The notes under the pieces were generated by a model that saw only the letters and a list, made by a program, of their open reading frames with translations, had not been told where the DNA came from and did no database searches. Of a DNA stretch of 38,729 bases, positions 1-7,004 are shown piece by piece. The stretch spans positions 1 through 38,729 of the forward strand of contig CAKTEU010000019.1 in NCBI GenBank assembly GCA_934552855.1. Reading direction: 5' to 3'. Positions within the stretch are counted from its first letter, which is position 1; every line of letters starts with the position of its first letter. The position numbers and the translations under genes were made by a program. Source of the stretch: an uncultured Eubacteriales bacterium. GTDB lineage: Bacteria > Bacillota > Clostridia > Oscillospirales > Acutalibacteraceae.

Positions 1-29
1 GTGGGTCGGCACAGGTCCGACCCGTACGA
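1..29. repeat. REP-like hairpin repeat, copy 1
   Basis: A 29-bp unit in which GGGTCGG (3-9) pairs with CCGACCC (17-23) around a 7-nt loop, followed by GTACGA. It is nearly identical to the unit at 226-254. Both lie in the same orientation downstream of the transposase gene, as expected for REP sequences mobilised by a RAYT. The window edge may cut further sequence. Confidence 0.75.
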
Positions 30-118
30 TTTGTGCGTTTTTACAACGTATAAACTCAATCTCTCCCGGTTCGGATTTGTTTTGATTCATTACCGCTAAA
101 TGCCTGTGTTTTCTTAAA

Positions 119-141
119 TCGGTACATATCCGACCCATGAG
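119..141. repeat. Degenerate REP-like copy
   Basis: This stretch keeps TCGG-ACA and TCCGACCC at the same spacing as the two good copies but has lost the GGG arm, so it no longer forms a full stem. It looks like a decayed third unit between the two intact ones. Confidence 0.4.
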
Positions 142-225
142 TTTTCCCTTTTTGAAACGGTTGATTCTTATCGCAATTCTAACGGTTGACCATAAAATTT
201 ATGCGGCAAAAAAAGGATAAGTTCC

Positions 226-254
226 GTGGGTCGGCACAGGTTCGACCCGTACGA
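226..254. repeat. REP-like hairpin repeat, copy 2
   Basis: This differs from copy 1 by one base in the right arm (TTCGACCC for TCCGACCC), which turns one stem pair into a G-U wobble, so the hairpin is preserved. It sits 5 bp from the stop codon of the RAYT gene. Confidence 0.75.
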
Positions 255-259
255 AACTC

Positions 260-766
260 CTATTCATTTTCATGCTTTTCGTAAAACCGATCCTCTGCCC
301 ATTTCCTTGGGTTGTTCTCAATATATTCCCAAATTCTTCGATAATCTTTTTCATTGCGAACAATATGATCATAAAAAGAACGCTGCCAAATAATATCATC
401 AACGCTTTTTGTCCGCAGGGCGACTGTGATCTTTCGCTTTATATATCCAACCACACGGCAAAGCGTTGCATCACAACCTTTTCTTGCGCTTTGCTCCGAT
501 ATCACAATCATCATATGAATATGGTTTGGCATAACCACATATTTATCAATTCTGACCGGAAACTTTTCCGGCACCAAGCGAACGGCTTCGTCTGCAATTT
601 TTCCGGCAAAATTGAGGTATTCGTCCTTTTCGGCAAGGGTTTCGTCAAGGGGGTTTTCCCAGAACAGCAAGCGCATTTTGTATGTGCACAAAGTCACAAA
701 ATATGTGCCGGGTTCGCTGTAATCATAGCTTTTTAACCTTGGAGATTTACGCTCTGAATATTCCAT
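260..766 (-). CDS. REP-associated tyrosine transposase (IS200-like, Y1/HUH family)
   Basis: The protein of 168 residues belongs to the Y1_Tnp (IS200/HUH) superfamily, RAYT branch, which nicks and rejoins single-stranded DNA at REP hairpins. The metal-binding HUH motif is H82-I-H84 in PNHIHMM, and the catalytic tyrosine is probably Y132 in QRSFYDH. The C-terminal stretch ending in YIENNPRKW (148-156) is typical of RAYTs. I chose the ATG at 766, preceded by GGTGA, over the in-frame ATG at 829, because the extra 21 residues do not look like the family. The gene stands alone without terminal inverted repeats or an accessory gene, and REP-like hairpins lie just past its 3' end. It looks intact. 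Confidence 0.9.
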   Translation of the reverse strand: MEYSERKSPRLKSYDYSEPGTYFVTLCTYKMRLLFWENPLDETLAEKDEYLNFAGKIADEAVRLVPEKFPVRIDKYVVMPNHIHMMIVISEQSARKGCDATLCRVVGYIKRKITVALRTKSVDDIIWQRSFYDHIVRNEKDYRRIWEYIENNPRKWAEDRFYEKHENE

Positions 767-852
767 TTTAATCACCAAAACGATTTTACCATATTGCAAC
801 CACAATTGCAACGCCGCAAAAATCCGCACCCCTTTTCACCTTCCCCGCAAGC

Positions 853-888
853 AAAATCCCTTTACTTCGACAAGAAAAATCCCTTTAC
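853..888. repeat. Short direct repeat pair AAAATCCCTTTAC
   Basis: The 13-mer AAAATCCCTTTAC occurs at 853-865 and again at 876-888, a 23-bp period, followed at 892-900 by a related AAAAATCCG. It lies between the RAYT gene and the 21-bp array. I see no open reading frame here. Confidence 0.6.
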
Positions 889-932
889 ATCAAAAATCCG
901 CAAAAATTTTCCACATTTTCGTATGTTTAAAC

Positions 933-1078
933 GTTGAAAACTTTCCTCATTTTGTTGAAAATTCAACACCGATGTTAAAAACTTCGTGAAAAACGTTGAA
1001 AACATAATAAATTGCGTTGAAAATTCAACATAAATTGTTGAAAAACCGCAATTTTATGTTGAAAACTTTGTGAAAAAC
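933..1078. repeat. Degenerate tandem array, about 21-bp unit, seven copies
   Basis: GTTGAAAA begins at 933, 954, 995, 1016, 1037 and 1058, and a variant GTTAAAAA begins at 974, so the steps are 21, 20, 21, 21, 21 and 21 bp. Only the first eight bases are conserved in every unit. In two units (954 and 1016) the box is followed at once by TTCAACA, giving a local inverted repeat. Two others (974 and 1058) share GTGAAAAAC in the second half. Twenty-one bp is two helical turns, so the boxes and their A-tracts lie on one face of the helix. The rest of 767-1230 holds no gene, only this array, the 13-mer pair and a promoter. Confidence 0.8.
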
Positions 1079-1158
1079 CTCCGCATTCCGAAATTTTGCC
1101 GTAAAGGTAAAAACCCTCGCAAAATTTCTCCGTTTTCTGTCTATTTAATCGCCTGTTC

Positions 1159-1187
1159 TTGACCTGTTCACACGTCTGTGATAAAAT
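1159..1187 (+). promoter_or_regulatory. Sigma-A promoter of the D,D-carboxypeptidase gene
   Basis: TTGACC (1159-1164) and TAAAAT (1182-1187) are separated by 17 bp, 44 bp before the start codon at 1231. Confidence 0.7.
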
Positions 1188-1230
1188 TATCTAACATACA
1201 CCATTAATAATATTGAAAGAATGTTGACTT

Positions 1231-3123
1231 ATGAAAAAATTCTTTTCTCTTTTTTCGGCGTTTGTTTTCTCCGTTTTTGTTTTTTCAATTTTTTGCTTTT
1301 CCTCTTCGGCTGCAAAAACCGAAATTATAACCGGCCTTAAAGCCGCCGCAGAAAGTTCTGCCTGCACCCTAACTTGGAAAGCACAAAAGGCTGCGGACGG
1401 TTATCGTGTCTATGTTGCAAGCGGTGAAAATTATTCGATTCTTGCAAACGTAAAAACCAATTCCTTCCGTGCCGAAAATCTTAAAAGCAACAAAAACTAT
1501 AAATTCACCGTTCGTGCATATTCTTTTGAAGACGGCAAAAAAGTTCTCGGCCCCCGGGGCGAAGACTTAACGGTCAAAACCAAATTGCCCGTTGTTACAA
1601 ATATCTCAATTTTCGGCGAAACCACGTCTTCTTTCAAAATTTCTTGGAAGGCCGTTCGGGGCGCAGAAAAATATCAGGTCTACATAAGCCCGACCGGAAT
1701 CACCGAATATAAAAAAATCGGCGAGACCGAAAGCACAAAATTTACCGTTACCGACCTTTCCGGAACCACCGGATACAAAATCCGTATCCGTGCCGTGAAC
1801 AAAAACAACCGTTCCGATTTTTCCGATGCGGCACTTGCTTACACCGTTCCGAAAAAAATTGAAAAAATAAAAACCGCCTCTGTTGCCGGAACAAAGGTCA
1901 AGCTTGTATGGCGGGAAAATTCCGCTGTGTCATATTACAAAATTTATGTTTCAGCAAAAAAAGGCGGCAAGCTACGCTACGCCGGCAAAACCTTTGAAAG
2001 CACATTTACTTACAACGGAGAAAAAAGTCTGACGAATTATTTTTTCGTTATCAGGCCGATTGTTGAAAACGAAACAAAACTTCTCAAGGGCAAGGCTTCC
2101 GACCGAATTAAAGGAAAAACCGGAAAACTTGTCATAACCGTCGGAAACGGCAATATTCGCAAAGGCGAATATCCGACAGTTGTTTCAAGTGCGGGGAAAA
2201 AATATACCTCCCTTTCAAGTTCCGACAACAGCGTTATTCGGGTTGTCGGAAAAGACCTTCTTTATGCCGCTTCAACCGGCTCGGCTTACATCACGGCAAA
2301 AAACGGAAACAGCACCGTTAAGGTGAGGGTCAATGTTTCCGCCCCGATTTTTAATTATATGTCATGTGTTTATGACGTAACAAACGGAAAAATGATTTTC
2401 GGCAATCGAATGAATGACCGCTGCTATCCGGCAAGCATCACAAAGCTTATCACCGCCCTTGTTGCAACAAAATACATGAAACCGGACACGGTAGTCACAG
2501 TTGGAAACGAGCTTAATATGGTTGAGTTCCTTTCAAGCACCTGCGGAATTGAACGGGGCGAAAAATTCCGCTTCGGTGATTTGCTTTACGGCCTTTTGCT
2601 TCCCTCCGGCGGTGATGCGGCCTATACAATAGCCGTAAACTGTGCAAGAATCGCCGCAAAAAATCCCGACATGGGCTATGTTGAAGCAAAAAATTACTTC
2701 GTTTCGCTCATGAACGATTATATGAAATCAATCGGAGCTACGGGAACTCACTGCGTCAATCCCCACGGCTACCCCGTTGCAGGCCATTATTCAACCGTTC
2801 ACGACCTTCTTTTGGTTGCAAGAAACATTCTAAACAATCCGCTTTTGAGCAAGGTTACTTCAACAAGCGCAAAATATGTCACCGCCCTCACCGGCAAGGG
2901 AAGATATTGGACAACAACAAACGGCCTTATCAATCCATACAGCTACCGCTATTCAAGCTATGCCCACGGAATGAAAACCGGAACGGTTGACGATGATTAC
3001 ACCGGCATAATCTCTGCCGCAACAAACAGCCGTCACACGGTTATCACAATCGTAATCGGCTGCGAAAGCTATGACGCAAGATACAGCGCAACATATAAAC
3101 TTTATAATAACTATTTTTATTAA
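1231..3123 (+). CDS. Secreted serine-type D-Ala-D-Ala carboxypeptidase (peptidase S11) with FnIII and Ig-like domains
   Basis: A 630-residue protein. Residues 1-28 form a signal peptide. Three fibronectin type III modules follow (about 30-115, 117-207, 208-295), then a BIG2-like Ig fold (about 296-370), then a C-terminal S11 penicillin-binding domain (about 372-630) that would trim D-Ala from peptidoglycan stem peptides outside the cell. The catalytic S402-x-x-K405 (SITK) and K582-T-G are present. The middle SxN motif reads S459-G-G461, so the usual Asn is absent. The PBP5-type C-terminal domain and amphipathic anchor are missing; the FnIII/Ig stalk takes the N-terminal side instead. It has its own promoter, with only a weak GAAAGA ribosome site before ATG 1231. 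Its start in the duplicated FnIII region is unambiguous because of the signal peptide. Confidence 0.88.
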   Translation: MKKFFSLFSAFVFSVFVFSIFCFSSSAAKTEIITGLKAAAESSACTLTWKAQKAADGYRVYVASGENYSILANVKTNSFRAENLKSNKNYKFTVRAYSFEDGKKVLGPRGEDLTVKTKLPVVTNISIFGETTSSFKISWKAVRGAEKYQVYISPTGITEYKKIGETESTKFTVTDLSGTTGYKIRIRAVNKNNRSDFSDAALAYTVPKKIEKIKTASVAGTKVKLVWRENSAVSYYKIYVSAKKGGKLRYAGKTFESTFTYNGEKSLTNYFFVIRPIVENETKLLKGKASDRIKGKTGKLVITVGNGNIRKGEYPTVVSSAGKKYTSLSSSDNSVIRVVGKDLLYAASTGSAYITAKNGNSTVKVRVNVSAPIFNYMSCVYDVTNGKMIFGNRMNDRCYPASITKLITALVATKYMKPDTVVTVGNELNMVEFLSSTCGIERGEKFRFGDLLYGLLLPSGGDAAYTIAVNCARIAAKNPDMGYVEAKNYFVSLMNDYMKSIGATGTHCVNPHGYPVAGHYSTVHDLLLVARNILNNPLLSKVTSTSAKYVTALTGKGRYWTTTNGLINPYSYRYSSYAHGMKTGTVDDDYTGIISAATNSRHTVITIVIGCESYDARYSATYKLYNNYFY

Positions 3124-3135
3124 TTGAAAAAGCAG

Positions 3136-3163
3136 TTGAAAAATGTCAAAAAATCCGTATACT
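3136..3163 (+). promoter_or_regulatory. Sigma-A promoter of the beta-galactosidase gene
   Basis: TTGAAA (3136-3141), a 16-bp spacer and TATACT (3158-3163) lie about 100 bp before the start codon. The untranslated leader is about 90 nt. No obvious operator is seen. Confidence 0.6.
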
Positions 3164-3261
3164 ATTATATATATGCACCACGATTCATTGACTTTCATTT
3201 TTAATTTTGTAAGCTTTGAATTTATATATCAACAAAAATCACACGAAGAAAGGACTGCGAT

Positions 3262-6200
3262 ATGAAGTACATTTGGGAAAATCCTCAAATTATTGAAGAA
3301 AACAAAGAAAGCGGCCATGTTATTGCCCTTCCGCACAAAACCGCAGAAGGCGCAACCGAAAGAAAGGACTCGCCTTTCAAAATTTCGCTTGACGGAGAAT
3401 GGAAGTTCCTTTGGGAAAAGGGAATTGCGGAAGCTCCGCTCGGCACAACCGACAGCGACTTTGACGATTCAAATTGGGAAAACATCACTGTTCCCGGCGT
3501 TTGGCAGCTTCAAAAAGATTACACAAAGCCGTATTACTATGCGAACTCTTATCCGAACTGCATCAGTGTTGAGAAAAGCAAAATCCCCTCAATTGATCAT
3601 GCGGCGCAGGAAATCGGAGTTCACAGAACAACCTTTGACCTTCCGAAAGAATGGATCGGGCGTGAAATTTTTCTCTTCTTCGGTGCGGCAAAAAGCGGAC
3701 TTGAGGTTTTTGTCAACGGAAAAAGAGTCGGATATTCCCAAGGTCCGAACACGCCGCATGAATTTGACGTAACCGATTATGTTAAGGAAGGAAAAAACCA
3801 ACTCACCGCCGTTGTTTATCGCTATACCGACGGAACATACCTTGAAGACCAGGATATGTGGTTCTTCTCGGGTATCTATCGTGAAGTTTATCTTTACAGC
3901 GAACCGAAGGTCTGTCTTCGTGACCTTTATGTCACAACCGATCTTATCAATAATTATACCGATGCCGACCTCACCGTTGAGATGTTCATTAACGATTATT
4001 CCGATGCAGGCAAGTTTGCCGAGGTTGCCGCAGTACTCCTTAAAAACGGAAAAGACACCGCAATCGGAAGCAGTGAGCTTATCACAAGAGCCGGCGAAAA
4101 CAAGCTTGTTTTCAAAAAGCGCATCATGTCCCCCGCCCTTTGGTCAAGCGAAAAGCCGGAGCTTTACACGCTGCTCATCAAAGTCACCTGCGGCGACGAT
4201 GTAACTTTCAAAGCAATCCGCATAGGCTTCAAGCAGGTTGAAATCAAGGGCGAAAAAATCCTTGTCAACGGTCAGCCGCTTCTTATCCGAGGCGTTAACC
4301 GCCATGATTACGATCCCGACCACGGCTGGGCAGTGCCTTATGAAAGATATATTGAAGACCTCAACATTATGAAGAGGGCAAACATCAACGCAATCAGAAC
4401 GAGCCACTATCCCAACGACTCGAAGCTTTATGACCTTTGCGATGAATACGGCTTTTGGGTAATGGACGAATGCGACCTTGAAACCCACGGTGTCCGCCGC
4501 AAAAACGTTCCCGGCGACAACCCGATGTGGACAAAAGCAGTCATTGACCGCATGGAACGCATGGTGCTCAGAGACAGAAACCACGCCTGCGTTTTCATGT
4601 GGAGTCTCGGCAACGAATCCGGCGACGGAAGCAACTTCCTTCGCATGAAAGAGGCAGCTTTGCGCCTTGACAGAACAAGACAGTTCCACTATGAAGGCGA
4701 CTTTGACTTCACAAAGAGTGACGTTATCAGCCGCATGTATCCGAACGAAAAGGACTTTGAAAAGCTCGGAAAGAAAGAACCTATCACTATCGGCGCATTC
4801 GACAACATTGCAAATGCCCTCGCCGCAGACAACAAGCCGATTGCAAAAGAGCTTTATACAAAGCCGGTTGTTCTTTGCGAATATGCCCATGCAATGGAAA
4901 ACAGCCTCGGCAACTTCCAGGAATACATGGACGCATTTGAAAAATATGACAACCTTGCCGGCGGCTTCATCTGGGACTTTGTTGACCAGGCAATTCACAA
5001 AAAAGACGAAAACGGAAACGACCTTTGGCTTTACGGCAGCGACTACGACGAAAAAACAAACTGGTTTGTTCCGCCGTATAACATTGCCGCAATCACCGGC
5101 AGCAACACATACTTCAACGCAAACGGAATCATTGCCGCCGACAGAACTCTTCATCCTTCGGCATACGAAGTTAAAAAAGTATACGCCGAAATGAAGGTTG
5201 AAAAGAAGGCCGATACCGACAACGTTTACATCGTTAAAAACAAGCAGCTTTTCTCAGACCTTTCTGCGTTTGACCTTTGCTATGTTGTGACAAACAACGG
5301 CGAAGTTATTCTCAAGGGTGAAGTTGAAAAGAAAGACTACGCCGATACCTCTCCGCTTTCGCAAAAAGAGTTCACTCTCCCGATTGAAATTCCCGAAAGC
5401 GCAAAGGGCGAAATCATCATCATTTTCTCCTTCCTCAGACGTGAAGCAACAAGATTCTGCGAAAAAGGCTATGAACAAACCTTTGACCAGTATGTACTTC
5501 GTGCGGCACTCCCGAAGGAAGAACCGGCAGACACCGGAAAAGTTAAAATTGAAGGCACAGAAAAGTTCTTCACCGTAACGGGCGACGGCTTTGTTTACAC
5601 CTTTGAAAACGGCCAGCTTTCACAAATTAAAAAGGGCGAAAAGGGCTATCTTCTCAAACCGTTCAGCCCGAACTTCTACCGTCCGCTCACCGACAACGAT
5701 ATCGACTATCTCAACTTTACACCGCCGCTCATCTTTATCAATCCCCTTTTCCAGTGGAGACGTTCAACCGCAATGGCAAAGAGCAAGGCGACGCTTGTTC
5801 ATCAGTACAGCCACAGCGCATACATTGAAACAAATATCAGCGTTATCGGCATGAAAGGCGTTAAGATTGTCTATACCGTTCATTCCGACGGAAGAATCGA
5901 CGTTTCATATGAGGGAACCGCCCTCATGGATATGCTTCGTTTCGGTCTTCAGTTCAGACTTCCGGGCGAATTTGACAGTGTCAAATGGTACGGCAGAGGG
6001 CCGCAGGAAACCTACTGCGACAGAAAGACCGGCGGAAAAATCAGCATATACAACATGAAAGTTAAAGATCTTGAACACAGATATATGCGTCCGCAGGAAA
6101 ACGGACAAAGAACCGACGTTCGCTCGCTTGAACTTTTCGACAGCGACGGCCACGCTCTTTCCTTCACCGCAAAGGGCAGTTCTCCCGTTTTCTGCTTCGG

Positions 6201-6402
6201 TGCGCTTCGCTATTCGCTTGATGACCTTGACAAGGCAACGCATGAACATCTTCTTCCTTATCAGGATTTTACAAATGTTACGCTTGACCTTATGCAAAGA
6301 GGTGTCGGCGGCGACGCTCCGGGAAGCGCCTGTGTTCATGAACCGTATCTCATGAAAAAGGGCAAGAAGTTTAAACTTGAATTTGAAATTGCGGTCAAAT
6401 AA
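3262..6402 (+). CDS. lacZ: Beta-galactosidase, glycoside hydrolase family 2 (LacZ type)
   Basis: The 1046-residue protein has the full LacZ length and domain order: sugar-binding jelly roll (about 40-210), Ig-like sandwich (about 215-320), TIM barrel (about 325-620), linker beta-domain, and C-terminal Bgal_small_N domain (about 765-1040). The acid/base is E452 in WSLGNESG and the nucleophile is E540 in CEYAHAMEN, matching E461 and E537 of the E. coli enzyme. There is no signal peptide, so it acts in the cytoplasm, hydrolysing lactose or other beta-galactosides. A strong GAAAGGA site precedes ATG 3262. It is monocistronic, with its own promoter and a strong terminator. No permease or lac regulator is adjacent; the Leloir enzyme GalT is about 19 kb away. 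Long ORFs on the opposite strand here are coding-bias shadows. Confidence 0.96.
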   Translation: MKYIWENPQIIEENKESGHVIALPHKTAEGATERKDSPFKISLDGEWKFLWEKGIAEAPLGTTDSDFDDSNWENITVPGVWQLQKDYTKPYYYANSYPNCISVEKSKIPSIDHAAQEIGVHRTTFDLPKEWIGREIFLFFGAAKSGLEVFVNGKRVGYSQGPNTPHEFDVTDYVKEGKNQLTAVVYRYTDGTYLEDQDMWFFSGIYREVYLYSEPKVCLRDLYVTTDLINNYTDADLTVEMFINDYSDAGKFAEVAAVLLKNGKDTAIGSSELITRAGENKLVFKKRIMSPALWSSEKPELYTLLIKVTCGDDVTFKAIRIGFKQVEIKGEKILVNGQPLLIRGVNRHDYDPDHGWAVPYERYIEDLNIMKRANINAIRTSHYPNDSKLYDLCDEYGFWVMDECDLETHGVRRKNVPGDNPMWTKAVIDRMERMVLRDRNHACVFMWSLGNESGDGSNFLRMKEAALRLDRTRQFHYEGDFDFTKSDVISRMYPNEKDFEKLGKKEPITIGAFDNIANALAADNKPIAKELYTKPVVLCEYAHAMENSLGNFQEYMDAFEKYDNLAGGFIWDFVDQAIHKKDENGNDLWLYGSDYDEKTNWFVPPYNIAAITGSNTYFNANGIIAADRTLHPSAYEVKKVYAEMKVEKKADTDNVYIVKNKQLFSDLSAFDLCYVVTNNGEVILKGEVEKKDYADTSPLSQKEFTLPIEIPESAKGEIIIIFSFLRREATRFCEKGYEQTFDQYVLRAALPKEEPADTGKVKIEGTEKFFTVTGDGFVYTFENGQLSQIKKGEKGYLLKPFSPNFYRPLTDNDIDYLNFTPPLIFINPLFQWRRSTAMAKSKATLVHQYSHSAYIETNISVIGMKGVKIVYTVHSDGRIDVSYEGTALMDMLRFGLQFRLPGEFDSVKWYGRGPQETYCDRKTGGKISIYNMKVKDLEHRYMRPQENGQRTDVRSLELFDSDGHALSFTAKGSSPVFCFGALRYSLDDLDKATHEHLLPYQDFTNVTLDLMQRGVGGDAPGSACVHEPYLMKKGKKFKLEFEIAVK

Positions 6403-6413
6403 AAAATAGCACA

Positions 6414-6456
6414 AACCCCTGCTGTATCACACCGATACGGCAGGGGTTGTTTTTTT
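6414..6456 (+). terminator. Intrinsic terminator after lacZ
   Basis: A 15-bp stem (6414-6428 with 6434-6448, one G-U pair) with a 5-nt loop, followed by a run of seven T. Confidence 0.93.
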
Positions 6457-6499
6457 GTCGGGTTGAAACCGGCAGCGCAATAATGAAACATTTTGTCCC

Positions 6500-6528
6500 T
6501 TGTTATTGCCCCTTTGCTCGGTTATAAT
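6500..6528 (+). promoter_or_regulatory. Sigma-A promoter of the regulator-serpin operon
   Basis: TTGTTA (6500-6505), a 17-bp spacer and consensus TATAAT (6523-6528). The start codon at 6552 lies only 24 bp past the -10 box, with GGAGGTGG at 6540-6547, so the leader is very short. Confidence 0.75.
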
Positions 6529-6551
6529 AAAAGTGCAATGGAGGTGGTAAT

Positions 6552-7004
6552 ATGCAGAGCGCTCAAAAAATTCACGAATTGCGGCAAAAGGCAAACATAA
6601 CTCAGTCGGAGCTCGCTGAAAAATTGTTTGTGTCAAGGGATCTTGTTTCAAAATGGGAATCGGGTGCCCGTCGTCCGGACTTCCGCACGGCAACAGAAAT
6701 TGCGGCCGTTTTCGGCGTTTCGCCCAATGAAATCATTGACCGCGACGAAATTCTGCTGTCCGAACTTTCCGGGTGTATCCCTTCCGATTTTGATGCGGAT
6801 GCCGACCGTATTGACAGTCTGCTGAATGATTTTCTTCACAGTCTCACGGAACGTGAATGTGATGTTTTCATACGCAGATATCATTTTATGCAAAACAGTT
6901 TTGAAATTGCGTCCTTTTACGGAATGAAGGAAGCCAACGTTCGCCTCATTCTTCACCGAACAAGGAACAAACTTAAAAAATATCTGACGGAGGTATCAAA
7001 ATGA
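6552..7004 (+). CDS. XRE-type HTH / sigma-70 region 4-like hybrid regulator
   Basis: The 150-residue protein joins two DNA-binding modules. Residues 5-60 are an XRE/Cro HTH (TQSELAEKLFVSRDLVSKWE). Residues about 88-145 resemble sigma-70 region 4: a LTERECDVFIRRY helix, then EIASFYGMKEANVRLILHRTRNKLKKYL, the usual -35-recognition HTH. There is no region 2, so it is unlikely to act as a full sigma factor; it could be a transcription factor or sigma-like adaptor. Its TGA stop overlaps the serpin ATG (ATGA, 4 bp), implying translational coupling. The arrangement of sigma-like gene followed by a single-pass membrane protein is that of sigma/anti-sigma pairs. The strong GGAGGTGG site fixes the start. 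Confidence 0.85.
   Translation: MQSAQKIHELRQKANITQSELAEKLFVSRDLVSKWESGARRPDFRTATEIAAVFGVSPNEIIDRDEILLSELSGCIPSDFDADADRIDSLLNDFLHSLTERECDVFIRRYHFMQNSFEIASFYGMKEANVRLILHRTRNKLKKYLTEVSK

Noticed and set aside
272..736. 154-residue plus-strand frame opposite the RAYT gene
   Set aside because: The minus-strand product has complete HUH and tyrosine motifs, while the plus-strand frame has none and lacks a ribosome site.
933..1078. CRISPR array
   Set aside because: The unit is about 21 bp with only eight conserved bases, there are no equal-length unique spacers between full repeats, and no cas gene is in the window.
4144..5154. 336-residue open frame on the minus strand opposite lacZ, and others at 5905-6414 and 3285-3801
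   Set aside because: They lie wholly inside the conserved beta-galactosidase gene, have no ribosome site or known domain and show low-complexity Val/Phe/Ala composition; they arise from codon bias of the real gene.
6552..7004. Complete ECF sigma factor
   Set aside because: Only a region 4-like domain is present; the N-terminal half is an XRE HTH, not the core-binding region 2.
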